From positions 30,967,482 through 31,031,481 of the forward strand of contig NC_064539.1 in assembly GCF_023856365.1 (NCBI RefSeq): DNA of 64,000 bases. Reading direction: 5' to 3'. Below the pieces are notes generated by a model. It ran no database searches and was not told the DNA's origin. It saw only the letters and a program-made list of their open reading frames with translations. This DNA is from Brienomyrus brachyistius (taxonomy: Eukaryota; Chordata; Actinopteri; Osteoglossiformes; Mormyridae). Below are positions 9,787-41,600 of this stretch, piece by piece (the stretch's first letter is position 1; each line of letters starts with the position of its first letter). Made by a program: the position numbers and the translations under genes.

Positions 9787-12700
9787 TCAGTTGTGATACA
9801 GACATCACACCTCTTCCGGTTGTTCCAGGAGTCTCCTGCAGATTGACAGCAGCCCCCTGACACCCACCAATGATGCACAATGTGCCGGAAATCTGTTGCT
9901 CTGCTAATCAGCAGCAGTAAAATTACACTGCCAGAGGTTTATCTGCTGCAATCCCACCTAACCCGGGCGTCAAATTCTAACCCTGCCCTCTGTCCCAGGT
10001 TGGCAGATTTGACTGATGGTATGATGGTACCCCAGCACCCCTTCCCACAGCCAGCACTTGTCTTGGGTGGTGTATAATTTTATCCATTCAGATGACATTT
10101 TAAGAAGCAACACATTTCCTAATAAAATTTGTCTATCTGGGGAGGGGTGCTGTTCAAACAAAAATACTCTGGGAATACAGACTTACTGTAATACCCCCCA
10201 AGCCAAGCCAGCACCCCCTGCCAGTTGTGTCTCATCTGCCTCCCATAAATCAATATGCCTTTGCTGGGGTGTCTGGTGATATGGTGATATGTAATATTAA
10301 CAGTGTTTATGAGCCTATAATTGTCCAATAATGTGTAAACGTGATGTATTTCAATGTAAAAACCAGTGTAAACATGAACAGCGTGTCTGAATTAACCGTG
10401 TTGTCCAGATTCGGCCAGCATGGTGTCTTCCTCACCTGGAAGTTCCTATTAGCTGTTAGCATTGATCATTGGATCATGCCTGAACACCTGCCCTTTTAGG
10501 CTGGACGACTGACAGTGCTGCGCTTTTGATGTCTCAAGTGCCCTTTTGATAACCAACCAACCCGATCAGAGGGACACCGCCCTCCCCCCAGCCGGGCCGG
10601 CAAATGAAGAGGGCCATGCCCCCTCATACAAGCACCCGTCCTTCGAAACGTTTGTGCAGGTCACTGCAGCTGGGTCCTATCACAGTGTTGACATATCACA
10701 GGGGGTTTGGGGAGGGCTGCTGGTATGTCCTGCTCACTTAATACCTCAGCATTCCAGAAGGTTCTTTGGGGTGCTATCAGTGGAGAAGGGGCCTGTTTCT
10801 CCATTCCAGCATCTGACTGTGTGGGTGCATGGAAGGTTACTTTTTGTCCTGACTCAATTTGCAGGATCTTACAATGTTGAGAAGTTGGGCTTCTGTTCAT
10901 AGGACAGGTGCCATGTTGGTGTGCCTCAGAATGGAGCACTGTGAAACAGTTCATCAATGGCCAGTTCGGCAGGATCATGGGTGAAGATACCCAATCAGAA
11001 GGTCCTGAACGACTGCCCTGGACTGCACTTCAGTGAGCATGTGCAAGTGTGCTGAGGAGGTGATGTCACTGCTGTGAAACATTTCACCTTGGACTGGGTG
11101 GTCACAGCTGAGATGACGACCCTGGATGGCTCCAGCGGTGCACACACCAATGTTCGTGCTGCTCAGCCATGAAGGAGCATGTGAATTCACGTTTAGGTCG
11201 TCCTTCTCACAAAAACACAGGCTGTGCTGTGTCACGTTCAAAATAAGCTGCCTTATTTCTGCTTAGTGTAATGTGGGGTGAATGAGAACATTGCGTTTCT
11301 GGAAGGGTCCGTCATCGCTGTGTGCGATGATATATTAACTGTGGCGGCACTGCTTATATCCATCAGCTCGGAAAAAAATTACGCCGTTTGGTTAACGTAT
11401 CGTTTTGTTAATTCATTCATTCAACATTAGTTTTTTGGTTCATGTAAAATAGCCCCGTGTCGATCCAGAACGAGACAGGTGGCATATTTCTTCTGCTGCG
11501 ATCAGTTTGCCATGACTAACCCTGACAGGCATAAAAACTGCCGATAACACACCTCCTGCCCCAGCGAGGTACGTACCACGAGTAGAAAAATGTGGTATAA
11601 CAATAATTGATAATTCATTAATACATAACAGTAATGCCAGTCTATGCATCCATCTTTCAACTGATTATTCAATCCGGAGAGCACGGAGTCTATTTCAGGA
11701 AGGACAGGCCACAACGTAGATGTGACGTTAAAATAATGAATAGTATGAACAAAGCGACATGGATATAATTATATAGAACGGTGTCTTACTTTGTCTTATT
11801 GTGTATTTCGCAGGACACTACTAAATTTTAGCTGGTACTTTTCCTGGAAAAAGATCGATCCAGCGTCGTGAGGTACGAGCGCTCTCTCGCGTGCTTTTTA
11901 CAGCGTCCCCCTCTCGAATTGTGTGTGTATGGTGCCACCTAGTGTCTCATGGATAGAACTGCATGCTGATTCACTTAGGGTGGTTATTTCATTTAAGATG
12001 TCTCCATCCCCACCATTTGAACGCTACGCGGAGTCTTTACCGCAGAATCCTTTACGAATGCTGTGTGTTTAACTTAATGTTCTCCCTAAATCTACCCGAT
12101 AAACTCGTATTTTCTTCCTCTGTACAAATCGCATACATACTCAGTATTCAGCCATTTGTATGATGGACTGGGCTCCAGGGTGGCACTTTCTCCAGCATAA
12201 GGATACTTTGAAAAGGGGCAAATTAACATATTAAAAGGACACTCTGTGTAACCATGGAAACATCGCACAGTCCGGTCTTTCCTGAAGGACTCCACATCCT
12301 TGTTGGGGACTCACTCAGAGGCTGGTCCATCCTGGAGAAGCTTGGTATGGCTGTAGATACACACCTTCCACTTCAATCATTACACTTAATTTTATGATCA
12401 TTAGGGTGATTTTTTAACGCAAATTCAAAGCTGCTTTTTCTCACGGCTACATTTGTTTTTTTTGCTTTTAACTCATCGACATGCTGTTTCACGGCATAGG
12501 TGAGTACATTATGAACTTCACATGCAGTCCTTCATTTAAATATGGCTCTTTCCTGTCTGTGTTTCAGTGAGTAATAGTCTACAAAACACTGTGTAGGTCC
12601 TTACTAACCACTACTCTGGACCACTGGATACAACAGCCAATGCACCAGATAACAGAACAGTGCCTGCCTGAATCAGGGCACTTGATTATGCAGAAATGCT

Positions 12701-14607
12701 CCCCTAGTGGTCCAGCAGCACTGTAACTACCACACAGGGCGTTAGCTGTCTTCAAGCTGGACTTCCTTGTGAAGTGTAATATGTGTGAAATTTTTATAGA
12801 CAAAATTATCGCAATGATATAACACTGCTGGAATTCCCTTACTCCTAGGAAGTAGATGAATATCATTGGGGATTGAAAGGTTTTACTTACGAGCTGCGGT
12901 AACAGCTGTTTGGAGAGAAAGAAAGGCAGACCACTCCCCTTTTCCTTCCTGCTTTAATCATCATATCATTCGGAAGCAAACAGCAGTGGAAGTCGACACA
13001 TCCTTATGAAACATAAATCACGGTGAGCTTCACTTTTACCAAGGGGGGGGGGGGGCGATTGGCTGGGGGAGGGGGGCCATAACAGCTTCAAAATAAAAAA
13101 ACATCACTCAATCTGCACTTTACTAACATCACACACCAGCATGGTATAGAAAAACAGCAGCACCAACAAAGCAGGGTGTGGCCAGGACGCAGATAAAGAG
13201 GCCAGGGGTGAGGGCAAGCTGGGCGGGGGCAGAGTCAGGCAGGAGCAGATAGGACTGGGGCACAGCCAAGGCAGGACTGGGGTGTGGCTGTTACACATAG
13301 GGATAGGCCTGGGGGGTGGGTGCTGGTTGCATTCTGAGGAGGATAAGTCACAGGGCTGTGGACAGCTGGCCTGTGGCCCCCCTGGGTTTCAGCACCAATA
13401 CTGGCCTTTGGGGGCAGCTGGAGCTGCAGGGCCTGGCTTCTGTTGTTGTGAGAAGCAGGAGGGGAGACCCCTCCCCTCGACACACGACAAGGCATCTGAG
13501 TGTCCCACTGGACCAATGAAAGTGACCAAGGAGGCCACACTTAGCATAAAGAAAGAGAAAAGTCTGTCCATTTGTCTCTGAGTTACTCAGATAGTCAGGC
13601 AAGAACGGACAGTCCAATGGAAAAAGGCACCTCCTGACCAAGTCAGAGCAGATACATCTCTCCTACTCAAAAACACTGTAGCTCTCAGACATGGCTGAAG
13701 GAGGAACAGTTCAGAAACTGCCAGCGGCCTCAGTGCAGAGGCAGGCCACTCCCGGTCTGTTATTCTAATAGCACCAGGTTTGGGAGTGTTGCTAGGGGTG
13801 ACATCAGATCCAAAGCAGTTGTCAAGACAAACAGAAAGCTATGAGGGGCCAATCAGGGGTGACTCAGGAGCCTGTTGCCCTGGCAACCACTTAACTAAAA
13901 CAACCAGTAGAAGATGGCAGAAAATCCAGCACGTATGATGTCGCTGCCCAAAGCCAGACCAAAGCTACGCAGCAGATCGAGGGGGGGGCAAGCAAGCAAA
14001 CAGAGGCTTGGCTCATGGCCAGAGTGCGAGGTCCCGACCAGCGCGAGTGATATGGCAAACTCAGAAATGACCAGGCATGGAAGAGGAGGCCCAGCGTAAC
14101 AGCTGACTGGCACTGACAGGGTGACTCTGGGGACCAGGGTGGGGGGGTCAGCAAGCAGCTTCATCGCTGTGACCCCCACACTCCCCAAAATGCCCACAAT
14201 GGGAACTGAGTACCACAGTCTCCATGAGGGGCTCTGTGACTCAGCAGTAATACTGGCCTGAATTAAAGTTTGTCGGCCAGGAAAGTGAGATGAGTTCTGT
14301 GTGATGCTGACCTGGTAACTGGCAAAGGCAGGACAGCAGAGGATCTGCACAGTGGCCCTTAGGGGCCTGCTGATCAGGGGGTGGAACGGCGTAAATAAGG
14401 AAAAGTGCCACAGAGAAGTGCCCCGCGACTCGGCTGGTGCCGGGCCTGACAGCACAGCGAAAGGCAAAAACAGAAAAATGATGGTGACTGAAGAGCCCTC
14501 AGACTGCCAACGTCTCCCTCTGCTCTTCCTCAGAACAAAAGATCAGTGCGACCTGTTGGTGACACTCAGTGAAGTAAGATCCGGATCTCAAACATGATGG
14601 GTTTTCA
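9787..14607. other. Convergent spacer between adra1a and dpysl2
   Basis: The two genes point towards each other across this stretch. AATAAA at 10121-10126, about 810 bp after the adra1a stop, is a possible plus-strand polyadenylation signal, but the first part of the gap has no nearer obvious one. No further exon, RNA gene or complete transposon was recognised. A G-run lies at 13043-13055. Confidence 0.5.
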
Positions 14608-14613
14608 TTTATT
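14608..14613 (-). terminator. Candidate dpysl2 polyadenylation signal AATAAA
   Basis: On the minus strand AATAAA lies about 185 bp after the dpysl2 stop codon. It is the first canonical hexamer I noticed downstream. Mammalian dpysl2 has a longer 3' UTR, so a more distal site may also be used. Confidence 0.4.
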
Positions 14614-14796
14614 TTCATAAGAGTTATTCAACTAATCAGTTTCTTCAGCTGGGTCCATGTGGGGTTGGGGAGGTGTGGGGTTGGGTGTGAAGGGCGGGGG
14701 GGTTGGTTTGTTTGTGTATTTTGGGGGTGGGGTTTCTACAAAGGACCTTCAAATCGCTGATCCCCCATCCCCTGTGAACCAAGAGCTTTGGGAAGC

Positions 14797-33321
<18,525 letters not shown>

Positions 33322-34542
33322 GGCTCTGCTGGGAATCCGGCTCCGGCTGCTGATCTGCTCAGTTAAATTGTGACTGGGTGGTTGGTGACGGCGCAACACA
33401 TCCGAGTCCGCAATTTAATGCTGAAAAGACAAGGAAAGGACAGCGACCACGGAAGAGATTTCACTATTAACGAAAATCCGACGTGCTGTTTATTAGTTAT
33501 ATGCTGTATGAAAATAATCTTAACAGTATGTATGATGCACCGTTGACAGCATGACACAGACCTTCTGTAACTTCTTACGTTTAATACCAATGGTAGGCAG
33601 CTGCATAACGGCGAATATACCTTAATCTGTCGCAAACAAGTTAATTAAGGACGAAATGAGGAATCAGATCCGGAAAAGAGACGCATGCAGACTCACAATT
33701 TTGCGTTAAATGCGCGAATCAAAGGCAGACTGTCATACAGAGCAGCTCCACACCAAACAGAGGAAGAGGGAGGTGGGAAAGAAGTGAGAGAATGATAAAG
33801 AGAAACGGGCGGAGGTGAGGCGGTGTCGGTGCGTCTAGTGTGCACTACTAACGCTATCCACCCCGATCCCTCGCTGTTTCCTCTATTGTTCAAATGGCGG
33901 ATTATTCTGAGTGGCTCATGCCTCGTTTCAGCGAAGAGATCGGTCTATATTATGGGTGGAGGCGGCGCAGCAGGCGCGCGTTTTGCGTGGTCATGCCATG
34001 GACAAGGAGCGCCGCTGGGCGCTGTCCTTTCAGCACCACCCAGAGCCGGCAAAGGCGGGGGAAAGGCGCACGGAGCTACGCTAAACCGACGCTTTCACAC
34101 GCCTTTGCTAGACTTTTTAGTCCCGCCGACAAACCCAGAAAAGTTTAAGCCTGAGAAGTTGAACGCACACGAACCAGACTGGGTGCGGCTCGGTTAGATA
34201 ATGTCAGGTAGGTTCCAACTGCGCTTTGTTATACACGTGTGCAATAAACCTGAATTTAAAATAATAATTCAAAACTAAATCCTTATGTGTTCCTCAAGTT
34301 CTACTTGCTCTGGATTTGCTTTGGGAAAACACGTTGAGTACATTAGTAACACACTGAAGGTGTATTCAGTGGGAAGATGCGTACCTCAGACACTATCAGC
34401 TCAGCACAACATACTGTGCACCCTGCCCAGACACGAGGCCATTACATCTTTCAAAGGGAACTGGCTGAAGGCAAGGCCCAGTTTCCATGACAACAGGCCA
34501 GCAAATAGCCCTACAGTCATCCCTCTTTCCCCCTCCCCAGAG

Positions 34543-34545
<3 letters not shown>
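33322..34545. promoter_or_regulatory. CpG-rich promoter-side region of dpysl2 exon 1A
   Basis: Upstream of exon 1A on the minus strand. The part around 33800-34190 is GC- and CpG-rich ('ggcggcgcagcaggcgcgcg'), typical of a promoter or CpG island. An 84-codon plus frame at 33894-34148 begins at an ATG here but has no recognisable domain. Confidence 0.4.

Positions 34546-34574
<29 letters not shown>
34546..34574. repeat. (GA)n microsatellite
   Basis: About 14 GA dinucleotides in the spacer upstream of dpysl2 exon 1A. Confidence 0.95.
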
Positions 34575-34578
<4 letters not shown>

Positions 34579-34664
34579 ACGAGCAATGAGAGTGTGGTAC
34601 AAGACAAGGCTGATTAAAGCTCTCTAAACTTTCTGGTATAAACCTATTGATTTGAACTACAGTC

Positions 34665-34865
34665 TTGGTTCTCAGTGCTGTGGTGTTTGTACTACATTCC
34701 TGCTTTATTGTATTAGTGAACTCCAGTCCCAAAGAGGACCATCTTATTGGTGTGATGTTTGTACTACACTCCTGCTTTAGAGTATTAGTGAACTCCAGTG
34801 CCAAAGAGGACCATCTTATTGGTGTGGGGTTTGTACTACACTCCTGCTTTAAAGTATTAGTGAAG
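34665..34865. repeat. About 72-bp tandem repeat, three copies
   Basis: Three copies of 'gtttgtactacactcctgct' then 'agtattagtgaactccagtg' and 'aaagaggaccatcttattgg'. Confidence 0.85.
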
Positions 34866-35974
34866 TCACTGGATTGAGGTCAGTGTTACCATGGCATCAT
34901 CCTGCTTGTTCACATTTCAGTCACACCTGCATACGCAGCTCCCTAGCGAGATCTTTTTCACATCGTGTTGGTGATCAACTACTAAAGCAAGAAAGGTGGG
35001 ATTCTGCCATCTGGTTTCCCCTCTCATACAGTTCCCAGTTTTCCCAGCTTTCCCGCCATTGCACATCACACAGTTTCAGCTCTGAGCACAGTGAGACCTG
35101 CCTTTTGCTTTCTGGTGCTGTCTGCACAGGTGGAGTAGACTGGCTTGCCAAACCACGTGCCACTTTCCTCTAGACCCCTTCCTCATTGTGGGGGGCCAAG
35201 ACCACTCCCACAACCTCTATATGGAACCTCAGAACACCTGCAGCCGACCAATCCTGGAGCTGTCAGTTGGCTCCTCCTACTGCAGCTTGTGAGGTTGCCA
35301 TGGGTACAGGGTGGTGGCCAGCTGCTTGTGTGCATGGGGTGGGGGGGGGTGTTTTATTCATGCTAATACAATCTTCCTTCTGGCTAGAAATAAAGCTACG
35401 CTCACTTAGCAATGACAGTAGCCCACAAGTCTGCAGGCCATTTTTACTTTTCTGAATGTATACGAGAGACAACAAAGGCAAATTCACAGCAAAGCACATG
35501 TCTTACCTAAAAATGGCAAGTCAGACAGAAATACTGTGACCCCTGCTGGCCAGTACTGGTGGTGGCACGGCAGAGGAAGCGCCGTGTGCTTCGGAGAATC
35601 CATGATCAACATGCTCCTCCTCTGAATCATGACCTTTCACTAAGAGCACCCAGAGTTCGCTGTGCCTCCTGCATTCCTGAAACGGAGCTTTTTCTTTAGC
35701 TTTGGAGTTGGAACGACATCAGCATCCACAGTGAAAGCAGCAGGAGCCATTATTAATGCTGAATAAAGTGCTTTTGAATAGTTTAGGAGTGTGTATAATG
35801 CTAACAGTCATATATAACAACATGAAAAGTGTCATATACCGATATCTCAACCGTCTGTGTTTAAAATCACATAGAAGCCAAATTTATTGGGCCGGGGGGG
35901 CTGGGAGTCATGCGTCATGTGATCTCACTGCCCAGTTGCCTACCAATAGCAGTGATCTGGTCACCTGGGATGGC

Positions 35975-36443
35975 TTTGGAGGGGGGGGTGTTAAGGGTGA
36001 TCTGGTCACACGGCACAGCCTTCAGCTGGGGGATGGGGTGACCTGGTCACATGGAGTGGCTTTGGGGGGTGTTAAGGGTGATCTGGTCACATGGAGTGGC
36101 TTTGGGGGGTGTTAAGGGTGATCTGGTCACACGGCACAGCCTTCAGCTGGGGGATGGGGTGACCTGGTCACATGGAGTGGCTTTGGGGGGTGTTAAGGGT
36201 GATCTGGTCACACGGCACAGCCTTCAGCTGGGGGATGGGGTGCCCTGGTCACATGGAGTGGCTTTGGGGGGTGTTAAGGGTGATCTGGTCACACGGCACA
36301 GCCTTCAGCTGGGGGATGGGGTGCCCTGGTCACATGGAGTGGCTTTGGGGGGTGTTAAGGGTGATCTGGTCACACGGCACAGCCTTCAGCTGGGGGATGG
36401 GGTGCCCTGGTCACATGGAGTGGCTTTGGGGGGTGTTAAGGGT
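35975..36443. repeat. 81-bp minisatellite between dpysl2 and bnip3l
   Basis: The unit starts 'ggtgatctggtcacacggca', continues 'cagccttcagctgggggatg' and ends GGTGACCTGGTCACATGGAG-type plus GGCTTTGGGGGGTGTTAAG. Starts at 36121, 36202 and 36283 fix the period at 81 bp. Since 81 is divisible by 3, the plus frames stay open as artefacts. Confidence 0.95.
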
Positions 36444-36756
36444 GCCTTTTGCCTAGACAGTCCTCACCATTCTGCACAGGCCATGCTCCCCCTTTTTACT
36501 CCCCCTCCCCCCCATCCAAACCCTTTCCCAGTACCCCCAGTTACAGCCGTCTCTCGATACCCAGGCCCCCAAGATTAGGGGGCAGTAATGGGTCTGGGAG
36601 CCAGCAGCTCTGTGAAGAGGGGAGGGGGTGTCTGACCATCCAGATTGAAGCACCATGCGCCACGGAACTGGACCAGTCAAAACAGACAGGAGACCATCCC
36701 AGTGATCAGGAGGAGCTACAGGAATGTGAGAAATTTATTTTGAACTCATTGGGTTG

Positions 36757-37180
36757 GGAGGTTAGGGGTGATCTGGTCACATGGTGTGACCTTTGACTGG
36801 AGGGTTAGGGGTGATCTGGTCACATGGTGTGACCTTTGACTGGAGGGTTAGGGGTGATCTGGTCACATGGTGTGACCTTTGACTGGAGGGTTAGGGGTGA
36901 TCTGGTCACATGGTGTGACCTTTGACTGGAGGGTTAAGGGTGATCTGGTCACATGGTGTGACCTTTGACTGGAGGGTTAGGGGTGATCTGGTCACATAGT
37001 GTGACCTTTGACTGGAGTGTTAGGGGTGATCTGGTCACATGGTGTGACCTTTGACTGGAGGGTTAGGGGTGATCTGGTCACATGGTGTGACCTTTGACTG
37101 GAGTGTTAGGGGTGATCTGGTCACATGATGTGACCTTTGACTGGAGGGTTAGGGGTGATCTGGTCACACAGAGTGGCCTT
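36757..37180. repeat. 43-bp minisatellite, about ten copies
   Basis: The unit is 'ggttaggggtgatctggtca' then 'catggtgtgacctttgactg'. It shares the core GGTGATCTGGTCACA with the 81-bp array 300 bp to the left, so both probably come from one ancestral sequence. Confidence 0.95.
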
Positions 37181-38605
37181 TGAGTGAGGGTATGAATCTC
37201 TTATTCTGATCAGATCACAATTAAAGCCTGGATCTCTTAATAATAATGGATGCACGGACAAATTATTCTTATTTTTACTTCTATTATCTTCATTCATTCT
37301 TTGAATTCTTAACTATGGTTTTTCACAATGGTGGATGTAGGTTGTATTTGTGAGTCAGGTGTATTGCATAGCCAATTGACAATAAACATGTTTGCAAATC
37401 CCACCCCAAAATACCACAGTACTGAAGTACCTAGCTGGTGTGGTACCTTTGGTGGTGACACCTGACCAGAAAGCAGCGGAAATGAAGTACCGAGTTTGTT
37501 GAACGAAAAGTGCGGTACGTGGTGCAGTAGAAGAAAGCCCTTAGTTATCACCTACAGCTGGCAAACGGCAGAACCCTGTACTTTGTAGGGGGGGGGGGGG
37601 GGGGGGCATTGCAGTTCACGCAAACTGGTAAACCCAGAGAGCAGAGGTGCGTGTATCGTGAGGATGACAAAGCGGAGAGGAAGTGAACAGAAATGAAAGC
37701 TGACATTCTGGGCCTTTGCTGCAGTGGAGGATTTTAATGACAAAAATCAGTCAGAGAAATCAAAGCAAAAAAAAAAAAAACCTGCCAATTCTAGGAACAA
37801 ACACTAACCATCATTATCGGAATTACTATGGCGGCTTTGCCATCTCTCATGCTCCCCTTTCCAGCGGAAAGAAAACCAAAACACAAGGACCAGGCAGGAA
37901 ATCCCCCATCGTGCAGGTTCAGTGTGTTCAGCCAAGCCTCGAGCCCCAGGCTGCAAGGCCGCTGAGGAAGGAGGTGGAGGAGGTGCGGGGGAGATGGGAG
38001 TGCAGGTGATGCTGGGGGTGGGGGGGGATTGGGGGTAGGTAGATAAAGATAATTCACACCAGGCTGGCTGAGGGGGGTCTCTCTCATACACACTGAGGAT
38101 TCCTGTCCCCAGCCACTTCCTGACCTACAGGCTGCACAGCGCCCCCAGCTGGCATTCTGAGGAACTGCACTTCTAATTTCTGTTATGTTTCAGATTCAAG
38201 CATCAGACGGTCACTACTAAACTACACCGTAAGGGTTATAATTATGACTGTGATGAGAATGATAATGATAACCTTTGTGGGACTGAGCCAATCAGGCGCT
38301 GCCACATCGCTGCCCCATGTTTAGTCAAACACACTCTCAGTTGCTGAAATCTCCCACCATAGGTTTCAGCTCAGAGGGCGGCTTGTTTGACAGACATCAG
38401 TTTTGAGGTTGGCTGATGCTGTAGCTCCGCCCCTCCAGGAGTGACAAGGGGCGGAGCCTGAAATGAGGTGGCAGTCGTCACCTTGCAGTGTTTCAGGGTG
38501 GGCAGGACCACTGGACAACATAAACGTTTAAGAAGGAAATAGAGAGTGTGGGCGTGGCAAGAGGGTGAGAGTCAGAGGGAGGAGTTTGGGCAGTGAGGGC
38601 GGGGC
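37181..38605. other. Probable bnip3l 3' UTR and spacer
   Basis: Downstream of the bnip3l stop on the minus strand. No other coding exon was recognised. A run of about 18 G lies near 37590-37607 and an A run at 37767. I could not fix the polyadenylation site; TTTATT at 36734 (AATAAA on the minus strand) is one distant option. Confidence 0.4.
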
Positions 38606-38654
38606 TCAGAAGGAGCTGGCAGGGGGTGTGGTCAGCCTCTTCCCGATGTACACC
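38606..38654 (-). CDS. bnip3l: bnip3l exon 6
   Basis: Encodes the end of the transmembrane helix and the intermembrane-space tail: [15 protein letters not shown] then TGA (38606-38608). Human ends IYIGKRLSTPSASTY. Confidence 0.96.
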
Positions 38655-41600
38655 CTGGGGGGAGGGAGGCAGAGAGTTAGTGCGCTCATTCTCAGCCTTA
38701 CCTGTGTGTTTCAGCTGCTGCTATGCTGCTTTTCATCTGCGACAGCCCAGTGCTGATTTCCCTGACGAAACCATGGCCAGACAACACTGTCAAGGGTCTG
38801 TGTGTGTGCAGTTTGCCTGGTCTTCCTGGGCTTCCTCCAGGTACTTCAGTTCCTCTCCCACAGTCTGAAAACTGCCCGTAGGTGTGCACAAGTGTGTGAA
38901 TGGTGCCAGTGAGCGGCCACTACTAAAACTGTGCATCTAACGTCTGGCTAATCCTCAGTTGTGTCCAATGTCGTCAGAAATGTTTTTCCTGAAAAAAGTC
39001 ATATTGAATGACCCATACTTTTCCTAACAACTAAAATCAGATTAAAATGAATTTTATACAAGTTGATCATTGCTATCATTTTTATCTTTTTTTTTTAATT
39101 AAAATGTGACTAAAATTAAAATGCATTTAACTTTGTATATGACTGGGACTAAAAGTACATTTAAAATGGGCATGAAAATGAACAGTGTGACAGCCGCACC
39201 AAAAACCAGAGGGAGGCGAGTAGGGCAGGGCTCCGGGGAATGTGGGCAGGCAGCTTAGGAGATCCATGAGACTCGGGCTGCCAAGCGCGTGCGGGCCAAG
39301 TTGGCAGCTGCTGGGCGGGGCGCTGCCCAGCTCTCACATGAGCGGAGGTCCAATCCTGCCCTCTGCTGGACAGACATGGAAGTGCATGCCAGCAGCAGAC
39401 ACTCACCCAAGCCCCAGCACCAAGATGTGTGACAGGAGCAGTGAGGGGATGAAGACCTTGAGGAACTCAGCGGAGAACACACCCCCTTTCTTCATGGCTC
39501 CTGTCTTCCTCATACTGAGGGTCAGCGTGCGCCGGGGGTGGCGGAAGTGGAACTCTCTGTGTCACAAGGGCGGCAGGGGCTAAAGGTTCAAAATGCTACA
39601 AGACGATTCTGAAAGCTACATGGTACAGGGAGCTATGCTGCCAGATGAGAGGTTACAGGCCACTTAGTCCTGTGGCACGATGGTCAAAGGTCAAAAGGTT
39701 AAAGACCACTTGGGGTACTCACTTTGGAGGGATGTTTTCAGGTCGACTCGACCAGTCGGCCACCCAGTCAGAGCCCCTCATGAGGATGTCGTCCTCCCTC
39801 TCCCTGTCCAGCCTCTCCTCCTCCACCTGCAGGGGCAGCAGAGAGCGTCACAGGGCTGAGGAAAAGGGGCCCATGGAGACTGAAGATACACTGCACATGG
39901 TGCAGATGACGTGCATAAGGCACAACACGATATGTGGCTCACGCACAGCACTAAACACGCGGCATACGGAGCGCAGGCACAGCACTAAACACGCGGCACA
40001 CGGAGCGCAGGCACAGCACTAAACACGCGGCACACGGAGCGCAGGCACAGCACTAAACACGCGGCACACGGAGCGCAGGCACAGCACTAAACACGCGGCA
40101 CACGGAGCGCAGGCACAGCACTAAACACGCGGCACACGGAGCGCAGGCACAGCACTAAACACGCGGCATACGGAGCGCAGGCACAGCACTAAACGCGCGG
40201 CATACGGAGCGCAGGCACAGCACTAAACGCGCGGCATACGGAGCGCAGGCACAGCACTAAACGCGCGGCATACGGAGCGCAGGCACAGCACTAAACACGT
40301 GGCATACGGAGCGCAGGCACAGCACTAAACACGCGGCACACGGAGCGTAGGCACAGCACTAAACACGCGGCACACGGAGCGCAGGCACAGCACTAAACGC
40401 GCGGCATACGGAGCGCAGGCACAGCACTAAACGCGCGGCATACGGAGCGCAGGCACAGCACTAAACGCGCGGCATACGGAGCGCAGGCACAGCACTAAAC
40501 GCGCGGCATATGGAGTGCACACACCAGACACACGGCGCACACACCTGGCCCTCCTTCACGGCACTGACATCCACATCGAAAGTGATCTGTCCCTCATCCT
40601 GTGGACTGTGGGGCCTGGGGGGGCTGCAGGGAGAGTGGGAGGGTCAGCGTGGGAGGGTCTGGACACAGGGGGGCGCTCTCATCTCTCGAGCAGAGTACCT
40701 GTCACAGGAAGAGTTGCTCCTGCTGGACTCATGCTGAGCATCGAGCAGAATCTTCTCCATATCGCCGTTGTGGATTGAGGAAGAGGAGGGTACGTGTTCC
40801 AGCCCCCCAGCCTCCCCCAGCGTGCTGGTGTCTTGGGCCCCCACCGGGGGTGTCCCCTGGCTTGGTGGCTGTATCGGGGCACCGCCGTTTCTGTTCATTC
40901 CCAGCTCCACCCAGGACCCTGGGGGTGGAGGACAGAGAGGGTTCAGGGGCAGCCTTTCAGCTGTCACTCCTGGGGAGGGACTGTAAACACCCTACAGCGT
41001 ATAAGCCAGTGAAGGAGCCGCCATGACGACAGCTGACACCCGGAAAAGGCTCCGGGGCCCAAACCGAGACAGGATGAGACCGAGCGCGAGACGTGCAGAC
41101 AGACAGACAAAGTTAACAGGATTTATATACAGCCTACAGAATAAAAATAGAGCAGTGATACTTTATTCATCGCTGGGGGGAAAATTCTCATTTCGCCGAC
41201 CCCATCTTGCTCTCCAGGAGATACACCAACACATAGTGAGAGAAAGGTTGGGGGTCACATTGCACGAGTAATTGTGGCGAAAGAGCAAAATCACCCCCAC
41301 CGTGACTATGGTTGAGTATTGTTTGATTTTTTCTGATACTGGTGCTATGATGATATTTTTATCGGGAGGCACTAACCTGCTGGTGCCTAAACGGTGCCTG
41401 AAGCAGTACGTCAAAAAAAAAAAAATGCACAAAACGAAAGCTCATGACAATAAGAACAACTTTATTTATAAGGCAAATTCCAACTTCAAATTAACACCTT
41501 AATTATTTAAGTATAAATCAATATAAAACACTTAATGCAAACTGTTGAACGCGGTGCAGCCTTCGGGTGAATCTCATGCGTCACAGATGCTTCATTAAGT

